The notes beneath the pieces are model-generated. The model ran no database searches. It was not told the DNA's origin and saw nothing but the letters and a program-made list of their open reading frames with translations. Of a DNA stretch of 64,000 nt, positions 35,514-43,709 are shown one piece after another. A program made the position numbers and the translations under genes. How positions within the stretch are numbered: position 1 is the first letter of the stretch; each line of letters opens with the position of its first letter. This DNA is from an uncultured Spirochaetales bacterium. Its GTDB lineage: Bacteria; Spirochaetota; Spirochaetia; Sphaerochaetales; Sphaerochaetaceae. The stretch is from positions 1 to 64,000 of the forward strand of contig CASEAG010000031.1 of assembly GCA_949285785.1 (NCBI GenBank), read 5' to 3'.

Positions 35514-37865
35514 TCAACTGTCAACACCTATGTTCAACAACTTGAGTCTTGTTGTCTGGCCAGATCGGAAGACCTTGGAAGCCACATCGGGATGATATGT
35601 CGCGATATAGGCCAACCTGTATGAATCGATTGCGCATGATATGCATTGGGCCTTTGATGGCAGATGTCCATCATTGAATTGTCTGTAATTGCCTTCTAGA
35701 GTGTAGAGGCGTTCCAGGGCTTCCGTCCACGCTACTCCGTTTCCCATTTCTTTCCATAAGTACTTCTCTTTGAGTCCATTGATTCCGCTTTTATCCTTCT
35801 TCCGGATCAGTCTCAAGGCATTTTCGACTTCCGCGATTGTACAGCTTCCCAATGCAGAAAGCTCCAGTATGAAATCCTCTTCATATAAAATGCACTGTTC
35901 CTGAACCGCAGCAGAGGTCGAGCCATACACATCATTGACTTCTGCGATGAATTCATCGATATTCAGCTCCTTTATCAGTGGAACGAAAGCAATCGAAGCG
36001 GCGAATCCGGATATGTTCCGAGGCCTTATCAGTTCAAGGAGTTTCCAGAAACGCGGCTCTTCATCGTCCCAAGGGCTCATGCACGTAACGGTGTCACCCG
36101 ATATTTCCTCGACAGGAGAAAGGAATTCATAGGATTCCTCATATGGGCTTCTCGGTATCATTGATTCGAACACCTTCTCATCAGTCAGGTCTATCTTCCT
36201 GATATCGAAACCGGGAGCATATTCCTTTCTGATCATCTTTTCCGCCTTCTCGATGTATTGAAGATGATCCGCTGTGATTATATGGAAGTCTTGTGCAGGT
36301 GAAAGACGGTCATAATCGGCAACCGGCAGATCATGGTCCGGATTGGTGACCAGATGTAGACGATTCTTCCGGGAAGACCATATGAGGGTTTTTCCGTACA
36401 TGGGAGAGGATGCATATTTCCGATTCTCATCAACCGAATAACCATGCTTGAGGTCTGATATGGCCCTTACACTTTCGATAAAGGAACCGGCATATTCGAC
36501 AGGCCTGAGTGAAAAGGCATTCCATACCTTCAAGAATTTCCCGAGTTCTTCGAGTGTCAGGTGTCTCCGGTGATAGGCTGGAAAGGGGAATTCAGGGCAG
36601 CCATACACAGAAGCGACTGATGACACTGTCTCCCAGGAATCGAACTCCGTGTACCGGCATCCGGCATAGGCAAGGCAATGGTCTTCAAATTCCGCCGTGA
36701 TATGTCCGATGATTCTGGACCGTCCATCCGGGGACGTCAACAGAGGCATGTATATGGCTTCTGCCGGATATTCAATGTTTATGAATCCTTCGGATATGAG
36801 TCCATGCACAAGCGGGTCGACATCCGTGATTTCAAGAAGGTAACAGACCAGGAAGCCGACATAAGGCCATCGACCTGCGGACATCGCTATCCCTTCATGC
36901 CTGGCCCATGAGACTATGTCGTGGATGACAAGGAACAATCCTGTACAGCCGGTCTTTCTGATAGCTCGAAGCTCTTCCCTCAGACGGGCCTGTATCTTCT
37001 CATCAGCAATCACATATCTCTTCGCCAGACCCTCATTTGCAAGAGCCGTAAGGTGTTCATCAGGATTCTGATGGATTTCAGGGCAGGGAAATCTCAACAA
37101 GTCATGGGAATATCCAATGAAATCAAGACTGCACCGGTCGGCGATTCTCGAAGTGTTCTCCAACGCCCCGGGACACCAGGAGAAGAGCGCATTCATTTCT
37201 GCTTCGGTCTTGAAGTAATATTCGCCTTCCGACACTGGCGTATTCTTCTGCTTTACATCTCTGATGCAGCAGAGAGTGTCATAGGCATCGGCATCATCCC
37301 TGCACATATAATGGACGTCGTTTGTGCACACGCATTCTATCCCGAGCTCGTCGGCAAGCCCTTTCAGCAGAGGAAGAACCGCTTTCTCCTCCGCTTTTCC
37401 ATGGTCCTGGAGTTCGATATAGAACCTGTCTCTAAAGACATTTCTGAACATGAGCGCAAGATGCCTTGCCTCTTCTCCTTTTCCAGAGGCAAGCCTTTTT
37501 GCCAGCTCGCCGTCTGATCCACCCGAAAGACAGATCAGCCCTTCGTGATGGTTTGCCAGGTCATCAAGACAAAGCCCTTTCCGTGACAGGGTGACCAGCA
37601 CCGCAAGATTATTCATCCCTTCTTCATCCATTGCGATGCAGACAATGCCTCCATCCTTGAATGAAAGCTCGGCTGCTATCATCGGCTTGATACCAGCCTG
37701 CCTGCATGCCTCTGAAAAAACGATAGCCCCGGCGATGCTGTTGGTATCGGAAATGGCAAGCACCTTCATGCCTACCTCATGCGCAGCTTCTATGTATTGA
37801 TCGATTCTGGCTGTGGAATCTCCAAGTGAATAATCGGTGTGACAATGCAGATGTACAAAGCCCAT
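35514..37865 (-). CDS. PHP-domain DnaE-like protein with lost polymerase active site
   Basis: The 783-residue protein is co-linear with the first two-thirds of DNA polymerase III alpha. The PHP domain is well kept (FVHLHCHTDYSLGD, MIAAELSF, then CTNDVHYMCRDDADAYDTL at about 201), though the usual TDHG has become SDTN. The palm keeps ITDVDPL and FIN, but the catalytic G-R-G-S-x-A-G-S is GRWPYVGF and the PDxDxDF motif with two catalytic Asp is EAIYMPLL. Finger remnants (LIRPRNISGF, VQEQCILYEEDF, SYRLAYIATYHPDVASKVF) continue to the end; OB and tau-binding parts are absent. It cannot be a normal polymerase. PHP-dependent nuclease or phosphatase activity, or competition within the replisome, are possible. 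It is divergent from the 37962 gene across a shared palindrome. Confidence 0.8.
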   Translation of the reverse strand: MGFVHLHCHTDYSLGDSTARIDQYIEAAHEVGMKVLAISDTNSIAGAIVFSEACRQAGIKPMIAAELSFKDGGIVCIAMDEEGMNNLAVLVTLSRKGLCLDDLANHHEGLICLSGGSDGELAKRLASGKGEEARHLALMFRNVFRDRFYIELQDHGKAEEKAVLPLLKGLADELGIECVCTNDVHYMCRDDADAYDTLCCIRDVKQKNTPVSEGEYYFKTEAEMNALFSWCPGALENTSRIADRCSLDFIGYSHDLLRFPCPEIHQNPDEHLTALANEGLAKRYVIADEKIQARLREELRAIRKTGCTGLFLVIHDIVSWARHEGIAMSAGRWPYVGFLVCYLLEITDVDPLVHGLISEGFINIEYPAEAIYMPLLTSPDGRSRIIGHITAEFEDHCLAYAGCRYTEFDSWETVSSVASVYGCPEFPFPAYHRRHLTLEELGKFLKVWNAFSLRPVEYAGSFIESVRAISDLKHGYSVDENRKYASSPMYGKTLIWSSRKNRLHLVTNPDHDLPVADYDRLSPAQDFHIITADHLQYIEKAEKMIRKEYAPGFDIRKIDLTDEKVFESMIPRSPYEESYEFLSPVEEISGDTVTCMSPWDDEEPRFWKLLELIRPRNISGFAASIAFVPLIKELNIDEFIAEVNDVYGSTSAAVQEQCILYEEDFILELSALGSCTIAEVENALRLIRKKDKSGINGLKEKYLWKEMGNGVAWTEALERLYTLEGNYRQFNDGHLPSKAQCISCAIDSYRLAYIATYHPDVASKVFRSGQTTRLKLLNIGVDS

Positions 37866-37904
37866 GACGTCATTTCCTCCATCTAAGGGCAGAGTACATT
37901 CCTA

Positions 37905-37923
37905 GTGTGACAGCTTCTGTCAT
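37905..37923. promoter_or_regulatory. Island operator, copy A
   Basis: GTGTGACAG-ctt-CTGTCAT in the divergent gap between the PHP-DnaE-like gene and the 274-residue gene. All 16 non-spacer bases are identical to copy B at 43642-43660 (opposite orientation). Confidence 0.75.
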
Positions 37924-37961
37924 GTACGACCGATACCATGCAATCTGTTCAGAGGTGATAT

Positions 37962-38786
37962 ATGGACTATTCAGACAAGATCCAGACTCACATCGATGCA
38001 CTCAGGCATTATCTTCTTGCACAGGCGGAGGCAAACGATCCGTTCATCTCCCAGCGGGATAGAAATGAGAGAATATCCCGTGATATTCTCATGGCCTCCT
38101 CGATGGTGCGAGGAATGTACATCAATGATATAACAGGGATGAATCCGGGCTTTGCAGCATTCCTTTCAAGGTTTTCTCCTGTATTCACGCTTGACTGGAA
38201 TTCGGAGTTCATGGATGAGATTTCCGTGTTCTCCCATTTTGCCAAGCCTTTCCAGATCATGATCAATACTTCCGCCGAGAATAATGACCACAGGCTTTCA
38301 ATCACTCCTGACGACAAGGAGTTTCTGAATAAGGCTGACAAACTTGTCCGTATCGTTGCGACTTTCGAAAAGTATGAGAGTGAGGATAATGGAATAAGGG
38401 TGACATTCGATGCCTATCAGCACATCCAGGATAGGAAGGAAAGTCTTGTCAGGGATCTCTTCTCCCGTTCTGTAATCCACTACAGGGGAGAGAGTGCTCC
38501 TACGTCCGATTCCAGCCCCGCCAATGTCGAAAAGGTGAATCGTATCCTGCTTGATGCGATATACGATTCATACCCAAAGAACATCGCTCCGGATGACCTG
38601 GATGGTGCGATGGTACATGTCATCCAGGCTTGCGATAATGAAAGACGCAAAGTGATGATTTCCGAATACCATGACTATGAGGAGTTCTTCAAATCCTATC
38701 CGTATGGCTGGTCCGATCAGTTGATATACAAGTCCTGGGAGACATCCTTGAAGGAGGAGATCATCACCGAGTGTGATACAGACTAG
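37962..38786 (+). CDS. Unrecognised 274-residue protein of the island
   Basis: A soluble, acidic, mostly helical-looking protein with no signal peptide or membrane segment. Visible features are an N-terminal helical part with RDRNERISRDILMASSMVRGM (NERISRDILMASSMVRG, about 27-44), a central Asp/Lys-rich part, and a Tyr-rich C-terminus (SEYHDYEEFFKSYPYGW, about 240-256). No family is recognised. AGAGGTGATAT precedes the ATG. It shares a palindrome-bearing promoter gap with the PHP-DnaE-like gene, and its 3' end overlaps the convergent WYL gene by 23 bases. Confidence 0.7.
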   Translation: MDYSDKIQTHIDALRHYLLAQAEANDPFISQRDRNERISRDILMASSMVRGMYINDITGMNPGFAAFLSRFSPVFTLDWNSEFMDEISVFSHFAKPFQIMINTSAENNDHRLSITPDDKEFLNKADKLVRIVATFEKYESEDNGIRVTFDAYQHIQDRKESLVRDLFSRSVIHYRGESAPTSDSSPANVEKVNRILLDAIYDSYPKNIAPDDLDGAMVHVIQACDNERRKVMISEYHDYEEFFKSYPYGWSDQLIYKSWETSLKEEIITECDTD

Positions 38787-39786
38787 CCGTCTGGTCGAGC
38801 ATGTCTGAGACTTTGCTCCTCAGCCATTCAGGTTCAAGCAGCTCTGCCTGGGCACGCATCGAGAGTATCCAGTTCACGAATTCCCATTCGCCATATGTCG
38901 TAACCTCGAAGATGGCAGAGCCGTCTTCGTTGACTCTGATCATGACATCATCCGGCCATTTCCTTTCTTTGACATACTTCACCTGGGCTGGAGCTATCCA
39001 GACCTTGGCTTCTATCTTCTCCCGGCCGATGAATGGGCCGAATGGATCTGTAAGAAGGCCGTAAGGGTCGAAGTCTGGTTTCAAAGCAATGCTGTCCTTT
39101 AGGACATTGACTGTCTCGATCCTCTCGATGGCATATGTCCTCAATGCACCATCCTCCAATAGTGCTTGCAGATACATTCCGCCATCAAAGAAGAATGCGA
39201 AAACAGGAGAGAGGTTCTCTGCTTCCAGCGCAGCAGGTTTGTTTGGTACGTGGTAGGCCATGGAGATCCTGTTCTGCCCGTTGATTGCTTTCAGTATCTG
39301 CTTGACGATTTGTTTTGTCTCCTTTGAGGCTATCTTGCTGATTGAACTGATGTTCTCTATCGGAAACAGCTTTCTGGAAATGCTCTTTGGGTAATCGAGA
39401 GAAGGGAATGCTACAGATTTCTGGCTCAGCATCGAGGCAAGCTTGTTCCTGACAGACTTGAAGGCAGGGAGGACTTCCTCGTTTTTCTTCAGCTCGGCCA
39501 GCATGTAATGGAGAATGATACGTTCTTCTTGAGAGAACTCCGAGGATGGCAATGCGTTGCCGTACTTGTCGCTGTGCAGATCAAGCATCGTCCAGAGTTT
39601 TTCCCTGCCGTTTCTCCTTTCTTCATTTGTAAGTGCATAGCCTTCCGCCTGAAGCCTGTCGAGAAACCTGTAGGCCGTTCTTATGGAGATTCCGAAATGC
39701 TCTGCAATATCGTAGATGGAACGTCCGTTCCCGTTGCCGATGTATGTCGCAATGCCGAGTTTTGTCGCCAGATCGTCTGAAGCCAT
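38764..39786 (-). CDS. WYL-domain transcriptional regulator
   Basis: The 340-residue protein has an N-terminal winged helix (RSIYDIAEHFGISIRTAYRFLDRLQAEG, about 22-49 in this numbering) and a WYL sensor domain (NRISMAYHV, then FFDGGMYLQALLEDG and RTYAIERIETVNVL), where the W-Y-L core reads M-Y-L, followed by a WCX-like C-terminus. WYL regulators often repress DNA-repair or phage-defence operons (BrxR, CapW) and respond to nucleic-acid ligands. It is the only regulator in the island and the best candidate for the shared palindrome. I use ATG 39786 because GGAAGGAAGG precedes it and the promoter -10 overlaps the upstream ATG 39807. Confidence 0.88.
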   Translation of the reverse strand: MASDDLATKLGIATYIGNGNGRSIYDIAEHFGISIRTAYRFLDRLQAEGYALTNEERRNGREKLWTMLDLHSDKYGNALPSSEFSQEERIILHYMLAELKKNEEVLPAFKSVRNKLASMLSQKSVAFPSLDYPKSISRKLFPIENISSISKIASKETKQIVKQILKAINGQNRISMAYHVPNKPAALEAENLSPVFAFFFDGGMYLQALLEDGALRTYAIERIETVNVLKDSIALKPDFDPYGLLTDPFGPFIGREKIEAKVWIAPAQVKYVKERKWPDDVMIRVNEDGSAIFEVTTYGEWEFVNWILSMRAQAELLEPEWLRSKVSDMLDQTASLYHTR

Positions 39787-39805
39787 ATCCTTCCTTCCTG
39801 AATTC

Positions 39806-39834
39806 ATTATCGGTCATTTGTTGAACTCTGTCAG
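39806..39834 (-). promoter_or_regulatory. Promoter of the WYL regulator gene
   Basis: On the minus strand CTGACA, 17 bases, GATAAT. The -35 contains the TGACAG half-site of the island palindrome but lacks the second arm. Confidence 0.6.
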
Positions 39835-39885
39835 CATGTGGCACATATGAATGGCAGAATCGGAGCCTGTACAGGAGTTCCATTC

Positions 39886-40653
39886 ATGATAGACAGATTC
39901 TCAGCCAGCTGGAAGGAGGCATGTGAGCTCATCGAGTACACATATGCGGAGGATCTGGAAGGCTGGGCATGTCCGGATGACGGCATCATCGATATCCACT
40001 CTCCGGTTCTGGACAGGCTTTCGCCTGGTGATGTCGTCTGTATGAACGCCATCAATTATTCCTACTTCCTTCTCTTTGGCATGCTTCGTCCTGCGATACT
40101 GGACTATACTCCTTTTGCGATGCTTTCATGCAATGAGAAAGCTCAGGAATTCCAGAACAGGATGCTGTTCAGCTTTCTGAGTGGAGAATATGAATCCGAT
40201 GAGAAGCTGCTTGATCGGTTGTCCACCGGATCGATTCTGTCGAAGAGATTAAGAGCGAAGAGACTCTGTGAGGTTGAAGATGAACTTGAAGTCCTGTCGG
40301 CGAAAGGATTCAAGGTCGTTACCATCTCATATGGTGCAGATTTTCCGTATCTTGATGCCGAGTCAAGAGAGAAGGGTTATGCTGACCATTATGATGCTTT
40401 CGGAAAGGTTGCTGTGAAATATGGCCTGTCTCTGATAGTCTTCACCTCATCTCTTCCAAGGAATCTGGATGGAGTGACAACACTTAAGGTCTGGCCGGAA
40501 AGGAACAGGCTCATACTTGCTCCGCCCGAGGCAGTGACAGTCACTGTAAACGGAGGAAAGCAATACAGATTCCACATCGAGAATGACAGCAGGATCATAG
40601 CCGGCTTCAGTATCAGGGGGCGAAAAATGTTTCTGGTTAGAAAGGACAGTTGA
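39886..40653 (+). CDS. Unrecognised 255-residue protein of the island
   Basis: A soluble protein without signal peptide. The N-terminal half contains DGIIDIHSPVLDRLSPGDVV (about 32-51), which reads like a small beta-strand/turn module, and the C-terminal half has alternating beta segments (GLSLIVFTSSLPRNL; RIIAGFSIRGRKMFLVRK). No family is recognised. ATG 39886 is chosen because AGGAG lies 8 bases upstream; a GTG at 39838 has no such site. It is divergent from the WYL regulator, a position often held by regulated effectors. Confidence 0.7.
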   Translation: MIDRFSASWKEACELIEYTYAEDLEGWACPDDGIIDIHSPVLDRLSPGDVVCMNAINYSYFLLFGMLRPAILDYTPFAMLSCNEKAQEFQNRMLFSFLSGEYESDEKLLDRLSTGSILSKRLRAKRLCEVEDELEVLSAKGFKVVTISYGADFPYLDAESREKGYADHYDAFGKVAVKYGLSLIVFTSSLPRNLDGVTTLKVWPERNRLILAPPEAVTVTVNGGKQYRFHIENDSRIIAGFSIRGRKMFLVRKDS

Positions 40654-40659
40654 GGCCGA

Positions 40660-41967
40660 TCACTCAGCCTCAGCCTTACTTGTCAGAAGCTCTGTGAATA
40701 AATCTAAAGGAGTCTTCCCCTCATTGTTCTTCTTACAAATGATGTCTTCCGGAAGGAACTTCGCTGCTTCCTTGAAATCATCCATCGTGACATCGTATTT
40801 CCCTTCGGTAATCATGATGTGCAGCACGGTGTTTCCGTTTCCATCAACATCATAAGGATCGGCTCCAGCATTCATCAGATCTTCAATGCAGATGGGATAC
40901 CTCCTCGCAATGTAGTAGAGGACGGTCCTTCCTCTTGAATTTCTGGCGTTTATATCCTCTTTTGTCGGCGCAAGAATCGGGTAACAATCTATAGTGAGAT
41001 TATCATTACATAATGCTACGGCTAACAACTCAGGATTACCAGATTCATCACGCTTTTTTGCATATGAAGGGTGCATCAGCCTCTTGAGAATTTCCATGTT
41101 GTCATACTCGCTGTTGAAACGGAATATGAAATGTTCAAATGCTTCAAATGCCTTGTCTGTCCCCGGAATGAGAATTTCCCGTGAAAACATCTTTTCAAGT
41201 ATTCTCATATTCTTTCTCGGGTAGCTGTTAATGTCGCATAGAGAATCATCTGAAGCTCTTGAAAGAAGCAGATCAAATGCTTTTTCATTGTCATGACAGG
41301 TTGCACGACTCAGCATCCAGCCTTCATCGTATTCATCGAATATTCCCAAGGACATGCAAACCTGAAGCGCCTTAAAAAACTCCTCATCTTCCACAACCAC
41401 ACGGCAGATTTGGCCTAGATTGAAAGCCTCTTGTCTTCCATATTCGATATCCTCTTTTTTCAGGAAGAGCGCAAAATCAATAATCCAGGAGTTGAGATAG
41501 GATAGAAAGCCCGGCTCATAGACATCATCAGGATTAAGACGGAACGGTATCTGGAAATAAGAGTCCTTATGCAATACATCAAGATAGTAGCTGCTGCTGA
41601 AAAGTAGATATGACACTGCCTCCTTCCTGTCAATCCCTTTCGCCCTCATCAGAAAAGCTGTTATCTCTTCTGGTGTACCAGAAAACGGTGTAACATCCGG
41701 GCCAGAAGGAAGAGTGAAGCCGATATCAAGAAGAGCTTCAAGCACTGAGACATGTGCCATCTCCCTCAGTGCGAATCGCATTGGATACATGTCCTCACAC
41801 TTCTTTCTCTCCCATTCATTCTCGTCGGTTGGTGCCTTGCCTTTGTAAGCCTTGATGATTGAGATATCCTCATTCCTTATTGCGGCATACAGAGCTTCCA
41901 AAGCCTGTTTCTCCGAACGCTTTTTCCCGACTAATGTCTTGTAGTAGTTGCTGATCTCTCTATTCAT
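40660..41967 (-). CDS. Ankyrin-repeat protein
   Basis: In this 435-residue protein the C-terminal ~120 residues contain ankyrin repeats: NARNSRGRTVLYYIARRYPICIEDLMNAGADP (NARNSRGRTVLYYIARRY, LMNAGADP) and DVDGNGNTVLHIMITEG, then NNEGKTPLDLF. The N-terminal two-thirds is helical and probably holds degenerate repeats (ALREMAHVSVLEALLDIG). Ankyrin repeats bind other proteins. It is the last gene of a Nudix - 91-residue protein - ankyrin operon, 6 bases after the previous stop, with GAGGT before its ATG. Confidence 0.85.
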   Translation of the reverse strand: MNREISNYYKTLVGKKRSEKQALEALYAAIRNEDISIIKAYKGKAPTDENEWERKKCEDMYPMRFALREMAHVSVLEALLDIGFTLPSGPDVTPFSGTPEEITAFLMRAKGIDRKEAVSYLLFSSSYYLDVLHKDSYFQIPFRLNPDDVYEPGFLSYLNSWIIDFALFLKKEDIEYGRQEAFNLGQICRVVVEDEEFFKALQVCMSLGIFDEYDEGWMLSRATCHDNEKAFDLLLSRASDDSLCDINSYPRKNMRILEKMFSREILIPGTDKAFEAFEHFIFRFNSEYDNMEILKRLMHPSYAKKRDESGNPELLAVALCNDNLTIDCYPILAPTKEDINARNSRGRTVLYYIARRYPICIEDLMNAGADPYDVDGNGNTVLHIMITEGKYDVTMDDFKEAAKFLPEDIICKKNNEGKTPLDLFTELLTSKAEAE

Positions 41968-41973
41968 ATTACC

Positions 41974-42249
41974 TCAGTCGATTGCCCAGCCGTCTTCAAC
42001 GAGATCCTCTATGAAGTCATATGCCTTGATAAAGGATACCGGGGTTCTTGAATCATCCATGTCGAAAATGAAATACCTCTTGTCCTTCTCGCTGTCAGGG
42101 ATGAGGGCTTTTGCCTTGTCTGTGATGAAGAGGTCCCTGTCGAATCCGAGCGCGAAGGTGTATTTCCCCTTTACGACTTTCTTGAGCATTGTTGCTCCAG
42201 CTTCTCCGAAATGCTTGATTGTCATCACCTGCAATTCTTCACTCCACAT
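41974..42249 (-). CDS. Small protein of unknown function (91 residues)
   Basis: An acidic alpha/beta protein (ITDKAKALIPDSEKDKRYF and FIKAYDFIEDLVEDGW) with no recognisable domain. AGGAGAAG precedes the ATG by 8 bases, and its first 11 bases overlap the Nudix stop region, so it is translationally coupled to Nudix. The ankyrin gene follows 6 bases later. It may be a partner or immunity-type protein, but nothing in the sequence proves this. Confidence 0.7.
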   Translation of the reverse strand: MWSEELQVMTIKHFGEAGATMLKKVVKGKYTFALGFDRDLFITDKAKALIPDSEKDKRYFIFDMDDSRTPVSFIKAYDFIEDLVEDGWAID

Positions 42250-42652
42250 GCTGCTTCTCCTTTCTGATGAAGTCTTTTATCTCTATTCTCGTCATCCAGT
42301 TCATGCCTTCTGGAAGCCTGTCTATTGAAAACCATTCAATTGCATCTGATTCCCAGTTCTTCCGTGGAACTGCTTTATGGCGCAGTTCAGATGCAAAAAC
42401 ATAGTAGGAGAAATATGGCAGATGATAGTTCATGACAGGCCATGCTGAATCGACTTTGATTCCTGTCTCTTCATAGGTTTCTCTCTGAGCCGCTTTTATG
42501 AATTTCTCACACTCGTCAATAGCACCACCAGGAATTGCCCAGGTATGGTTGTCGGATCTCTTTTCAAGAAGAACCGAGATGCAGCCTTTTCCATCCTTCG
42601 TGTAGAGAATCATTCCGGCGCCGTAGTAATGTCTAAGCTTAAGCTCTTTCAT
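42239..42652 (-). CDS. Nudix hydrolase
   Basis: The 137-residue protein has a complete Nudix box GGAIDECEKFIKAAQRETYEETGI (G-x5-E-x7-REUXEEXGU; core RETYEETGI, about 52-60). The family hydrolyses nucleoside diphosphates linked to another moiety, such as oxidised dNTPs, ADP-ribose or NAD(H). The substrate cannot be read from the sequence. First gene of the three-gene minus-strand operon; AGGAG is 6 bases upstream and a degenerate island palindrome lies 37 bases upstream. Confidence 0.92.
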   Translation of the reverse strand: MKELKLRHYYGAGMILYTKDGKGCISVLLEKRSDNHTWAIPGGAIDECEKFIKAAQRETYEETGIKVDSAWPVMNYHLPYFSYYVFASELRHKAVPRKNWESDAIEWFSIDRLPEGMNWMTRIEIKDFIRKEKQHVE

Positions 42653-42688
42653 CTTTTTCTCCTGTGATGATTAGAGCTTAAGCGATAA

Positions 42689-42707
42689 GTGTGACATTTG
42701 CTGACAG
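42689..42707. promoter_or_regulatory. Island operator, degenerate copy C
   Basis: GTGTGACAtttgCTGaCAg matches copies A and B at 13 of 16 non-spacer positions, with the same geometry. It lies upstream of the Nudix operon. Confidence 0.5.
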
Positions 42708-42721
42708 ACGAAAAGTTTTTG

Positions 42722-43597
42722 TTAATTTGCGTTCAGTCCGAACACTCTTGAGCCTAGTTTGCGCTTGTAAAGGCTTTCGATTTCAATCACATCATCCTTT
42801 CTTGTTTCTTTTGGAATGATTCTCAGAATCGTGAATTGGAAATGTTCATATGTGTTTGCTTCTTTTTCCATAAGTTCAATCAACAACTTGTCTCCGCCAG
42901 TGTGGTTGTTTGCATAATCAGTCCAGCGTCCAAGAATTCCATTTTCCCCTGAAGCGGATCCAACGTATTGCTGACCATTCTTTGTGTTGACAATCAGATA
43001 GATTCCGTAAACTGACGAGAGAGCAGAGTGCCATGCCTCATAGCTTATGGGATCGTTGACCATTTCAAACAGCTCAGGATATGTCAAGATGACATTCTCA
43101 TATCCTGGGAAGGCTATTTTCTCATTATCCATCAAGGCTGTAATCATCTTAGGTTGTCTGCCTGAAATCTGGTACCATCTTATTGCTGCCTTGCCCCAGT
43201 CTATGATGAGCTTGCCGTAATACTCTTTCAATTCTTCGTATTCTTCCAGGTCATAAAGATAGGATTCTGTGTTACTGGCTGCGAAGTCATCTTCAACCGG
43301 ATAGTTTTCTGGTTTCATTTCCGGAGTGCATTTGACGCAATCTCCGACTTTATAAATGCGATACAGTTTTGCACTAGTGCCTTTTGTACTGATGAAGATA
43401 GCCCAATAGTCATATTTCCCTTTGAATTGAGTGCCTTGGCACGCAGTATACGTTTTGATAAACAAGTCTCTGTTTTTGGAATCAGAATAGCACTTGGCAA
43501 AATTGGCATGATTCAGTGAGTGTCTGATAAGCAATACTCTATCAAGATTTGTTATTCCGGCCTTTTCCAGAACATCGTTGAAAGTCAAATATGGCAT
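42722..43597 (-). CDS. GIY-YIG nuclease with unidentified N-terminal domain
   Basis: In this 291-residue protein a C-terminal GIY-YIG domain (about 190-285) shows VYGIYLIVN, QQYVGSASG, the catalytic Arg in ILGRWTDY and a distal Glu in IEIESLYKRKLG. The N-terminal ~180 residues are not recognised (starts LTFNDVLEKAGI, later KGKYDYWAIFISTKGTSAKL). The arrangement, sensor-like half plus single-metal endonuclease, is seen in restriction and mobile-element enzymes. GGAGGAG precedes the ATG. It is divergent from the DnaB-like gene across palindrome copy B. Confidence 0.85.
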   Translation of the reverse strand: MPYLTFNDVLEKAGITNLDRVLLIRHSLNHANFAKCYSDSKNRDLFIKTYTACQGTQFKGKYDYWAIFISTKGTSAKLYRIYKVGDCVKCTPEMKPENYPVEDDFAASNTESYLYDLEEYEELKEYYGKLIIDWGKAAIRWYQISGRQPKMITALMDNEKIAFPGYENVILTYPELFEMVNDPISYEAWHSALSSVYGIYLIVNTKNGQQYVGSASGENGILGRWTDYANNHTGGDKLLIELMEKEANTYEHFQFTILRIIPKETRKDDVIEIESLYKRKLGSRVFGLNAN

Positions 43598-43641
43598 TTA
43601 TCTCCTCCGAGGTTTTCTTAGACTATCTATATCCTAATTGT

Positions 43642-43660
43642 ATGACAGTTTCTGTCACAC
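43642..43660. promoter_or_regulatory. Island operator, copy B, overlapping two divergent promoters
   Basis: On the minus strand GTGTGACAG-aaa-CTGTCAT. In the plus direction it overlaps the -35 of ATGACA-N17-ATTATA for the DnaB-like gene. In the minus direction it lies between TTTACG and TACAAT (17-base spacer) for the GIY-YIG gene. A bound protein would block both. Confidence 0.75.
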
Positions 43661-43709
43661 GTAAATTATATCGTTCATCCTAAACTGAAATGTAGGAGTA
43701 GACCGTAAG

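Noticed and set aside
39829-39834. TGACAG half-site at the WYL promoter as another island operator
   Set aside because: It coincides with the -35 element and the second arm is absent, so it does not count as a copy of the palindrome.
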